Shown one piece after another: positions 44,436 through 51,784 of a stretch of 64,000 bases of DNA. Origin of the DNA: PALSA-612 sp963776375 (lineage in GTDB: Bacteria; Actinomycetota; Thermoleophilia; Gaiellales; Gaiellaceae); contig CAVZMF010000005.1 in the NCBI GenBank assembly GCA_963776375.1, positions 372,001-436,000 of the forward strand. The letters are read 5' to 3'. The notes below the pieces were generated by a model, which saw only the letters and a program-made list of their open reading frames with translations, was not told where the DNA came from and made no database searches. A program made the position numbers and the translations under genes. How positions within the stretch are numbered: position 1 is the stretch's first letter; every line of letters starts with the position of its first letter.

Positions 44436-45602
44436 CCTGGCCTCGCGACGACGCGAAGCTCGCGCGCGTCCGGGCGCTGATGGCCGAGCAGGAGCTGGAC
44501 GCTCTCGTCGTCCGCGCGCCCGACAACGTCCTCTACCTGACCGACTACTGGTGCATGAAGGGCTTCGACATCGCCGTCTTCCCGCGCGAGGGCGAGGCGG
44601 CGCTCGTCGTGCTCGAGCCGCAGGCAGAGGAGGCAGAGCGCGCGTGGACCGGCGAGTTGAGGCTCTTCGGCGGGTACCACCCGGACGACCCCCGACCGCC
44701 GACGGCGCGCTCGGTCGAGGCGGCGCAGGCGCTCGTCCGCGAGCGCGGCTACGAGCGCATCGGCCTCGAGCTCTCCCTCGGCACGCAGGCCGCCGACCGC
44801 ATGGTCGGCGAGCCGACCACGTACACGCGCGACTTCTTCGACGCGTTCGGCCCGGTCGAGGATGCGACGCCGCTGCTCGTCGAGGCGAGGGCGATCAAGA
44901 CGGCGCAGGAGATCGAGCGCATCCGGCTCGCGAACGAGCTCGCCGCCGAGGCGATGGAGCACGTCCGCGGGCTGCTGCGGCCGGGCATGAAGGAGAGCGA
45001 GGCTGCCTCGCTCTGGGAGGGCTACGTTCACGGCGCTGGCACCGGCTACCGGGGCAAGGTCGAGCTCGCGTACGGCTTCACGCTCGTCTGGTCGGGGCCG
45101 GGGATCCGGACGTTCACGGCCACCGGCTCGCGGCCGGTCGTCGAGGGGCAGCCGACGCTGTTCGAGATCTGGGTCTGCTGCGACGGCTACTGGGCCGACC
45201 ACACGAAGAACCTCGTGCCTCGGCGCAGCTGGAGCCGCGGACTATGCGGAGCTGCTCGAGGGGCAGCTGACGGCGATCTACGACGACGCAGTCGACCATC
45301 GTCGGCGACGGGCGCCGAGCCTGGCCGGGCTCGACCGGCTCGTCCGCGACCGCATCGCCGCCGCGGGCTATCCGGGCCAGCCGTCGCACCCGATCTGCCA
45401 CGGCGTCGGCGCGCGCGCCCACGAGCCGCCGTACGCGCACCAGGCCGGCGGCGGCACGATGCGGGAGGGCATGGTGCTCGCGATCGAGCCCGGGATCTAC
45501 TGGCCGGAGGGCGGCGGGCTGCGCCTGGAGGACAACTTCCTCGTCACGGCCGACGGCGCCGAGAAGCTGAGCCCGTTCCCGGACGGCATCGTCCGCGTCT
45601 AG
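44432..45602 (+). pseudogene. M24 Xaa-Pro dipeptidase/creatinase-family hydrolase, frameshifted
   Basis: GTG 44432. N-terminal domain LDALVVRAPDNVLYLTDYWC; pita-bread domain with first ligands in LFEIWVCCDGYWADHTKN (Glu in place of the first Asp, second Asp kept), the His in HPICHGVGARAHEPPYAHQA and Glu pair in MVLAIEPGIYWPEGGGLRLE and DNFLVT. Frame changes around 45222-45300 (probably errors) separate the halves; TAG 45600-45602. Unlike the M24 protein at 26.5 kb it keeps most metal ligands, so an aminopeptidase or amidohydrolase using two metal ions is likely. Confidence 0.78.
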
Positions 45603-45605
45603 CCG

Positions 45606-47309
45606 TCACTCGTTGCCCTCGACGCCGGACGCGAAGAGCGTCCGCTGGAGGCTCTTCGGGTTTCCGGCCTCGAAGTAGCGGTCCTGCCAGCCCGGGCCCT
45701 CGACGAGGTAGCTGTGATCCTCCGCGTCCTGGCCGCCCTGCGCGAGCCGATGCGCCCAGTAGCGGGCGTAGAAGTGGTTGAAGATGCGCGCGTACTCGGT
45801 GAAGTAGACGTCCGCGACGCCGGTGTCGTTCTGGATCACGAGCATGTTCTCGTCGTTGAGGTCGGTCGAGTTGGGCGAGAAGTTCGCCGAGCCCGTGATC
45901 ACGGTCGGCGTGGCCGAGAGCGGGTTCACGAGCAGCACCTTCGTGTGCAGGTACGGGACGTGGTGGTTGAAGCCGGTCAGGTGCTCCTTGGCCCAGCGAA
46001 CGAGGTCGCTCGGCCCGCCCTCGGAGCCGACGGCCAAGAAGACCTTCGTGTCGGCGCCCCAGACGTCCTGGTTCGAGTCGCGCTGGTCGAGCATGGCGTA
46101 GTGCAGGCCGTCGCCCGCGTACGCGGTCAGCTTCTGCTCGAGCTCCGTGGTCATCCCGAATGCCAGGGTGATGTGGGCCGATGCGAGTGGCCCGGCGCCG
46201 GCACTCCCGAACTGCGTCGCGTACCACGTGAGCGGCTTCAGGCCGTGACGGGGGCTGAACAGCGTGTGGATGCCGTCGCCCGCCAGCGTCGCCTCGTCGA
46301 AGACGCTGTTGTCCCGGCACCAGTCCCGCAGCGGTGCGCGCTCGGGGTCGTCGGCGAGCTCTGTCCAGAAATCGAGGTAGCTCCCGGCGATCGTCGCGTC
46401 GCGCACGGCGTGGCCGACGTTCGAGTGCCCGTAGATCCCGCCCTGGCTCAGGTTCGTCGAGCCCGTCCACACGGACTCGGGACGGAGCGTGCCGTCCGCC
46501 TCCTTCCTGCAGAGGACGATGAACTTGTTGTGGGCGAGGTTCGCCTTCGTGCGCCTGATCAGGATCGCCGGGTCGACGGTCGTCTCGGGGTCCGTGACCG
46601 CCTGGTCGTTGGCGGTACCGGTCTCGTCGGGAAGGTCGTGGTAGACGATGCGGACGTCGGCCCCGCTCTCGTGCGCGGCCTGGAACGCCTTCAGGACGTC
46701 GGGCTGCGTGAACTCGTAGACCGCCGCCCGCAGCGCGAACTTGTCCGAGTCGGCCCGTCCGATGAAGCCGAGGATCGCCTCCATCAGGCCGCGAGAGAGC
46801 CAGTCGAGCGCGCGCTTTCGCTTCGCCGGGTCGGAGATGAAGTCGGGCGAGTCGCCGAACTCGCGCTCGTAGGCCTGGCTGGCTGCGACACCGCGGTTGA
46901 AGTAGATGCCGTGGGTGCCTTCGTCGGGGTCGGCGGTCTCGATTTCGACGGTCGCCTCGACGCCGGCATGGTCGGCCGGCGCGGCCGGCGTTCCGTAGCG
47001 CGGGACGACGCGATACGTGTACGTCGTCCCCGGCCGTGCCGTGTAGTCGCCCCAGTAGAACGTCTGCAGCGGGTGATCCGTCGTGGGGTAGGCGACGTGC
47101 GGATCGGGGTCCGGAACGACCGACCTGAACGTCTTGAAGCCCGAGAGCCACTTGCCGTCCGGCGTGGTCTGGCCACCGGGCGTGCGGTGGATCGCGAAGC
47201 CCAGGCAGCCGTCTCTCGCCGCCTGCTCGAGGTCGAATCCCAAGAACACCGCGCGTGTCCCCGCGATGGCCTGGACGGTCACGCTGCCGCCGCTCTCACG
47301 CTTGCGCAT
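45606..47309 (-). CDS. Phospholipase D-like domain protein
   Basis: 567 residues, intact, ATG 47309. N-terminal ~110 residues form a beta-sandwich-like domain (AGTRAVFLGFDLEQAARDGC, TTYTYRVVPRYG). Two PLD-like halves follow: the first has ALRAAVYEFTQPDVLKAFQA and an incomplete HxK motif LAHNKFIVLCRKEADGT with WTGSTNLSQGGIYGHSN; the second has a clear HTKVLLVNPLSATPTVITGS then ANFSPNSTDLNDENMLV. No signal peptide is visible. Could be a phosphodiesterase or nuclease acting inside the cell. Convergent with the M24 gene, ending 3 bases from it. Confidence 0.83.
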   Translation of the reverse strand: MRKRESGGSVTVQAIAGTRAVFLGFDLEQAARDGCLGFAIHRTPGGQTTPDGKWLSGFKTFRSVVPDPDPHVAYPTTDHPLQTFYWGDYTARPGTTYTYRVVPRYGTPAAPADHAGVEATVEIETADPDEGTHGIYFNRGVAASQAYEREFGDSPDFISDPAKRKRALDWLSRGLMEAILGFIGRADSDKFALRAAVYEFTQPDVLKAFQAAHESGADVRIVYHDLPDETGTANDQAVTDPETTVDPAILIRRTKANLAHNKFIVLCRKEADGTLRPESVWTGSTNLSQGGIYGHSNVGHAVRDATIAGSYLDFWTELADDPERAPLRDWCRDNSVFDEATLAGDGIHTLFSPRHGLKPLTWYATQFGSAGAGPLASAHITLAFGMTTELEQKLTAYAGDGLHYAMLDQRDSNQDVWGADTKVFLAVGSEGGPSDLVRWAKEHLTGFNHHVPYLHTKVLLVNPLSATPTVITGSANFSPNSTDLNDENMLVIQNDTGVADVYFTEYARIFNHFYARYWAHRLAQGGQDAEDHSYLVEGPGWQDRYFEAGNPKSLQRTLFASGVEGNE

Positions 47310-47372
47310 GGCTCGCTCCTTCGTCGCAGACCTTCGGCCCGGCGACTGTAGCGCGCCTCGCTTCTCGGTGCT

Positions 47373-48605
47373 CTACGGCGACAGCCGGTGCAGGTCGCGC
47401 GGGAAGAGCGTTGTCTCGCGGATGTTCTGCGCGCCGGTGAGCCTTGCGACCCAGCGCTCGAGGCCGAGCGCGAAGCCGCCGTGCGGCGGCATGCCGTACC
47501 GAAACGCCTGCAGGTAGCCCTCGTACGGCGCCGGCGGCAGGTCACGCGCGGCCAGCGCGGCGACGTAGTCCTCGTAGCGGTGCAACCGCTGGCCGCCGGT
47601 CACGAGCTCGAGGCCGCGGAAGAGCAGGTCGAACGAATTGGAGAACTCCGGACGGCCCGGCTCCGGATGCGTGTAGAACGGCCGCTTGGCCATCGGATAT
47701 CCGGTCACGAACAGGAACTCGGTGCCGTGCTCCTCGCACAGTCGGCGCTCGTCGGCGGGGGAGAGGTCGACGTCGTCGACACCCGTGTTCGCGAAGTGCA
47801 CCCACGGGATCTCCCCGGGTACGTCGGGCGCGTCGAACCCGGCCGCGCGCACGGCCGCGGCCATGCCGGCCACGGCCTCGCGCAGCACGCGCATGACGTC
47901 GAAGTGGTCTCGGACGAAGCCGAGCTCGGCGTCGAGCGAGACGTACTCGGCCAGGTGCCGCGACGTGTCGTGCGGCTCGGCGCGGAAGACCGGCCCGACC
48001 TCGTACACGCGCTCGAAGACGCCGACCATCGTCTGCTTGTAGAACTGCGGGCTCTGCGCCAGGAAGGCTTCGCGGCCGAAGTAGTCGACCCGGAAGACGT
48101 TGGAACCGCCCTCGGTGGCCGACGCGACGATCTTCGGCGTCTGGATCTCGACGAAGCCGAGCCCGTCGAGCGCGGCGCGGAAGCCGGCCAGGGAGGCGGC
48201 GGCGATCCGGAAGGCCTCGCGCTGCCGCGGATGGCGGAGCGCGACGGCGGCGTGGTCGAGGATCGTGGGCAGCTGCTCCTTCAGCTCGGGCCGGCGCAGC
48301 TCGACCGGCGGCTGCTCGACGGGCTCCGAGAGCACGGCGAACACGGGGTCACGCAGTTCGACGCCGGACGGGGCCTGCTCGCTCGCGGCCACGGTCGCCT
48401 CGACCTCGAGCACGGTCTCGGGCAGGAGCTGCGCGACCGCGTCGATCGCGCCGGGGTCGTCGACGACGATCTGTGCCAGCCCTGCGCGGTCGCGGAGCAG
48501 GACGAAGGTCAGCCGCGCCAGCGGGCGCTGGTGGTGGAGCCAGCCCGCGAGCCGCACACGCTCGCCCACCCGCGAGCGCAGCTCGCCCGTGAGCGTCCTT
48601 TCCAT
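47373..48605 (-). CDS. aspS: Archaeal-type aspartyl-tRNA synthetase, probably non-discriminating
   Basis: 410 residues from ATG 48605 (MERTLTGELRSRVGERVRLA), with SD GGAGGAGG at 48624-48617; an upstream ATG at 48629 would fall in the SD. OB-fold anticodon domain, then class II core: motif 2 FRAEPHDTSRHLAEYVSLDA preceded by EAFLAQSPQFYKQTMVGVFE (archaeal AspRS type), motif 3 GGFALGLERWVARLTG. At the position discriminating Asp from Asn anticodons it has His (GWLHHQRP) and a nearby Pro (EQAPSGVEL), residues linked to non-discriminating AspRS, which would require GatCAB to finish Asn-tRNA. That point is inference. Confidence 0.88.
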   Translation of the reverse strand: MERTLTGELRSRVGERVRLAGWLHHQRPLARLTFVLLRDRAGLAQIVVDDPGAIDAVAQLLPETVLEVEATVAASEQAPSGVELRDPVFAVLSEPVEQPPVELRRPELKEQLPTILDHAAVALRHPRQREAFRIAAASLAGFRAALDGLGFVEIQTPKIVASATEGGSNVFRVDYFGREAFLAQSPQFYKQTMVGVFERVYEVGPVFRAEPHDTSRHLAEYVSLDAELGFVRDHFDVMRVLREAVAGMAAAVRAAGFDAPDVPGEIPWVHFANTGVDDVDLSPADERRLCEEHGTEFLFVTGYPMAKRPFYTHPEPGRPEFSNSFDLLFRGLELVTGGQRLHRYEDYVAALAARDLPPAPYEGYLQAFRYGMPPHGGFALGLERWVARLTGAQNIRETTLFPRDLHRLSP

Positions 48606-48835
48606 GAGTATCGGCACCTCCTCCATCACTGTCTCCGCCTTGGACGGAGCGGGCGAGGAGGCGTCCCCGCGGTGCCACCGCTCTTCGCTGCTGCGCAGCC
48701 TCGTTGGTCGTGCCGGGCTCGGGAGTGTCTTCGCGGGGGCCGGAGACCGCCTTCACAGCTCCCGGCGGCTCTCTCGGCTCCGACCTTGTCCGCTACTGGT
48801 CTCCGTCAGCGCCTTTGTCGAGCAAGGATAACCAC
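48606..48835 (-). promoter_or_regulatory. T-box riboswitch leader of aspS, specifier GAC
   Basis: The minus strand carries the T-box sequence GCGGTGGCACCGCGG (48681-48667), close to the consensus AGGGTGGNACCGCGG. Its TGGC bulge suits a tRNA ending in GCCA, i.e. discriminator G as in tRNA-Asp. Upstream: AGTAGCGG after GGAGACC, GAGAGAGCCGCCGGGAGCTG, and GAAGACACTCCC in which GAC (48729-48727) followed by A fits an Asp specifier. Downstream CCTCCTC (48661-48655) can pair with the aspS ribosome site GAGGAGG (48624-48618), so control is probably translational: uncharged tRNA frees the ribosome site. Confidence 0.82.
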
Positions 48836-48856
48836 GGCAGCCGGAAACAGCGGCGA

Positions 48857-48878
48857 GTGCCAGACTTCAGTCTGGCAC
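48857..48878. repeat. Perfect 10-bp-armed palindrome of the GTGCCAG type
   Basis: Arms GTGCCAGACT (48857-48866) and AGTCTGGCAC (48869-48878) around TC. It shares GTGCCAG with the tandem array at 19.9 kb. It lies between the T-box leader and the acetyltransferase gene, where it could be a mobile palindromic repeat or a bidirectional terminator. Confidence 0.8.
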
Positions 48879-48919
48879 CGCCTCATTGGCGGACGAGGGT
48901 AAGGAGCGGCCGACTCGAC

Positions 48920-49432
48920 ATGATGCAGATTGCCTTTCGGCCGATGACGCGCGACGACCTGCCGCTGATGCACGAGTGGTTGCAGCGCGAGCACGTGCGC
49001 CGCTGGTGGCGCGAGTCGAAGACGATCGAGGACGTCGAAGCCCACTATGGCCCGGCGATCGACGGCGCCGAGCCGACGCGGATGTTCGTGATCGAGATCG
49101 ACGGCCTGCCGGCCGGCTCGATCCAGACATACCTCGTCTCCGACTACCCCGAGTGGATCGGCGACGAGCCCGGCGTGGCCGGGGTCGACCTCTTCATCGC
49201 CGAGGAGGGGCTGACCGGGCGCGGCCTCGGGCCCCGGATCCTGGTCGAGTTCATGCGGACGGTCGTCTTCGTGGACCCGGCCACGACGGCCTGCGTCGCC
49301 GCCCCCGACGTCGCCAACACCGCCTCGCTGCGCGCGTTCGAGAACGCGGGCTTCCGCCCGGAGCGCGAGATCGCCGGCGAGCACGGGCCGGAGCTGCTCC
49401 TCCGCGCCGAGCGGGAGAATGTCCTGCCGTGA
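48920..49432 (+). CDS. GNAT acetyltransferase, AAC(6')-like
   Basis: 170 residues from ATG 48920 or 48923; AAGGAG at 48902-48907 is rather distant. DDLPLMHEWLQREHVRRWW, AGSIQTYLVSDYPEWIG, VAGVDLFIAEEGLTGRGLGP (acetyl-CoA loop Q/RxxGxG/A as GRGLGP) and ANTASLRAFENAGFRPEREI are close to aminoglycoside 6'-N-acetyltransferase relatives such as the AacA4 group. Whether it modifies antibiotics or a native amine cannot be told. GTGA overlap with the helicase gene. Confidence 0.83.
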   Translation: MMQIAFRPMTRDDLPLMHEWLQREHVRRWWRESKTIEDVEAHYGPAIDGAEPTRMFVIEIDGLPAGSIQTYLVSDYPEWIGDEPGVAGVDLFIAEEGLTGRGLGPRILVEFMRTVVFVDPATTACVAAPDVANTASLRAFENAGFRPEREIAGEHGPELLLRAERENVLP

Positions 49433-51348
49433 CGCATCCCGACCTCCCCGCCGAGCAGGCCTATCTCGACCACGCCTACGCGTGCCTCGACCGCATGCGC
49501 GAGCGCGTCGGCCGCACCCTGGACGCGGCCGTGGGCGAGATCGCGGCGGTGGCGCTCGAGAAGTGGCAGGCACAGACGCTGCAGAGCTACGAGGACGCCG
49601 AGCGCGGCATCTGCTTCGGCCGGCTGGACATGGACGAGGGCGACGAGCTGTACATCGGCCGGCGCTGGATCCACGAGGAGGACCAGAGCCTCGTCGTCGT
49701 CAACTGGCAGGCGCCCGCCGCGCGGCCGTTCTACACGGCGACGCCGGTCGTGCCGCAGCGTGTGTCGCGCCGCCGCCGGTTCCGCACAGAGGGCCGGCGT
49801 CTCGTCGACATCGCCGACGAGACGCTCGGCGGCTCCGCAGGCGACGAGCCTCGGTCGCTCGGCGACTTCCTGCTCGAGGAGCTGGAGCGGAGCCGCGACG
49901 AGCGCATGCGCGACATCGTCGAGACGATCCAGGCCGACCAGTACCGGCTGATCACCCACGAGACCGAGGGCGTGCTGGTCGTCCAGGGCGGGCCGGGCAC
50001 GGGCAAGACCGCCGTCGGGCTGCACCGCGCGTCGTGGCTCCTGTTCACGCACGCGCGCCGGCTGCGCCGCGAGGGCGTGCTCATCGTCGGCCCCAACCGC
50101 ACGTTCATCGAGTACGTCTCGCACGTCCTGCCCTCGCTCGGCGAGACGAGCGTCGTCCAGCGGGCGGTCGGCGACCTGCGCGAGGGATCGGCTCCCGAGG
50201 CGCGCGACGAGCCCGCTGCCGAGCGCCGCAAGGGGGACGCGACGATGGCGGAGACGCTCCGGGCCGTCGTGGCGGCACACCGGCGCGAACCCCAGCAGCA
50301 GCTCGAGGCCATGCTCGGCCTGGACTACGTACGCGTCCCGCTCGCCCGGGTGCGGGAGATCGCCGAGGAGGCGTGGAAGGACGCGCCGAGCTGGGACGCC
50401 GCGCGCGAGCGCCTGCGGATGGGCCTCCTACGGGCCTTCTACCGCGCCTACAGCGACAAGCTCGGCGCCTCGGGCATGCGCACCTTCGAGGAGCTGGAGA
50501 AGGCGCTGGCGAAGGGCGGCTACCTGAAGCGTTTCGTCGATGCGATCCTGCCGCCGCTCCTCGGCGAGCGCGTCCTCGCCGAGGCGCTCGGGCTCACGCG
50601 CCGGCCGAAGCAATGGACCCATGCGGACGTGGCCCTGCTCGACGAGCTCGACGAGATCGTCCACGGCCGGCCGAAGGCATACGGCCACGTGATCGTGGAC
50701 GAGGCGCAGGACCTGACGCCGATGCAGCTGCGGATGGTGGCGCGGCGCGCGTCGGGCGGCTGGCTGACGCTGCTCGGCGACATCGCCCAATCGACCGGGC
50801 CGGTCGCCTACGAGCGCTGGGACGAGCTGACCGAGCACCTGCCCGCCGAGACGGTGGACGTCGAGGAGCTCGTCCTCGCCTACCGCGTGCCGTCGGAGAT
50901 CATGGAGCTCGCCCTGCCGCTCTTGCCGCGCATCGCGCCGCATGCGCGACCCCCGGAGGCGTACCGCCGGGGCGGCGAGTCGCCGCGTTTCCTCCGCGAC
51001 GGCGACGTGGCGCACCGCGCCGCCGAGGAGGCCGTGCTGCTCGACGCGGGCGAGGGCTCGGTCGCGGTCATCGCTCCGCTCGAGCTCGTGCCGGCGATAC
51101 GGGCGATGCTCGAACGATCACTGGTGGACGTGGAGGCGTCGACGGTGGAGGACCTCGCCCCGGCGGTCCGCGTGCTCGACGCCCGCGAGGCGAAGGGCCT
51201 CGAGTTCGACCACGTCGTCCTCGCCGAGCCCGCGGCGATGGTCGAGGAGGTCGAAGGCGTCCAGGGCTGGCGCCACCTGTACGTCGCGCTCACGCGGGCG
51301 ACGAAGACGCTCACTGTGGTGCACGCACGGCCGCTGCCGTGGAGCTAG
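49429..51348 (+). CDS. HelD-like UvrD-family helicase (RNA polymerase recycling factor)
   Basis: 639 residues, GTG 49429, intact. N-terminal coiled region AYACLDRMRERVGRTLDAAV with GICFGRLDMDEGDELYIGRR and VVNWQAPAARPFYTATP (a HelD hallmark), Walker A VVQGGPGTGKTAVGLHRASW, motif II HVIVDEAQDLTPMQLRMVAR, motif III GGWLTLLGDIAQSTGP and C-terminal VLDAREAKGLEFDHVVLAEP with YVALTRATKTLTVVH. HelD proteins bind stalled RNA polymerase and release it from DNA; actinobacterial forms can confer rifamycin tolerance. Cotranscribed with an AAC(6')-like gene. Confidence 0.88.
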   Translation: MTHPDLPAEQAYLDHAYACLDRMRERVGRTLDAAVGEIAAVALEKWQAQTLQSYEDAERGICFGRLDMDEGDELYIGRRWIHEEDQSLVVVNWQAPAARPFYTATPVVPQRVSRRRRFRTEGRRLVDIADETLGGSAGDEPRSLGDFLLEELERSRDERMRDIVETIQADQYRLITHETEGVLVVQGGPGTGKTAVGLHRASWLLFTHARRLRREGVLIVGPNRTFIEYVSHVLPSLGETSVVQRAVGDLREGSAPEARDEPAAERRKGDATMAETLRAVVAAHRREPQQQLEAMLGLDYVRVPLARVREIAEEAWKDAPSWDAARERLRMGLLRAFYRAYSDKLGASGMRTFEELEKALAKGGYLKRFVDAILPPLLGERVLAEALGLTRRPKQWTHADVALLDELDEIVHGRPKAYGHVIVDEAQDLTPMQLRMVARRASGGWLTLLGDIAQSTGPVAYERWDELTEHLPAETVDVEELVLAYRVPSEIMELALPLLPRIAPHARPPEAYRRGGESPRFLRDGDVAHRAAEEAVLLDAGEGSVAVIAPLELVPAIRAMLERSLVDVEASTVEDLAPAVRVLDAREAKGLEFDHVVLAEPAAMVEEVEGVQGWRHLYVALTRATKTLTVVHARPLPWS

Positions 51349-51352
51349 GAGG

Positions 51353-51733
51353 TCAGGACTCCAGAACCTCGGGGTCCGACTGTGCCGGCGCGCCGTACGC
51401 GAAGATCAGCGCGTCGGCGTCGGAGTCGTTCATCCACTTGAAGGCGGTACCGGGCTCGACGACGACGAGCGTGCCGTGCGGCGCGTCGTGGCGCTCGGGC
51501 GGATCGCCGACCATGATCGCGGGATCGCCCTCGACGACCACGAACACCTCTTCCTGAGCGCGCTCCACGTGCAGGCGACCGGTCGCGCCGGGCGGATAGC
51601 GCCAGAGATGCGCGCGCGAATGCTTCAGGTCCGCGTGCAGCGGAAGCTCGACGATCCTCCGCATCGGCTCCTCGGGCCGCCAGCTCGGGGGCCGGAATTC
51701 CTGCTCGTCGGGGCGGAGGATGGTGACCGGCAC
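51353..51733 (-). CDS. Cupin-domain protein
   Basis: 126 residues, GTG 51733. Single beta-barrel: LWRYPPGATGRLHVERAQEE then VFVVVEGDPAIMVGD (cupin motif 1, with His and Glu metal positions) and PHGTLVVVEPGTAFKWMNDS (motif 2, where the usual His is replaced by Lys). It may bind a small ligand or metal, but a role is not evident. Its end is 5 bases from the convergent helicase stop; 51 bases separate its start from the divergent kinase gene. Confidence 0.8.
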   Translation of the reverse strand: MPVTILRPDEQEFRPPSWRPEEPMRRIVELPLHADLKHSRAHLWRYPPGATGRLHVERAQEEVFVVVEGDPAIMVGDPPERHDAPHGTLVVVEPGTAFKWMNDSDADALIFAYGAPAQSDPEVLES

Positions 51734-51784
51734 ACCGGGACTCTAGACGCTGGCCTATAGTCGCGCGGGGAGGAAGGAGGGAAG

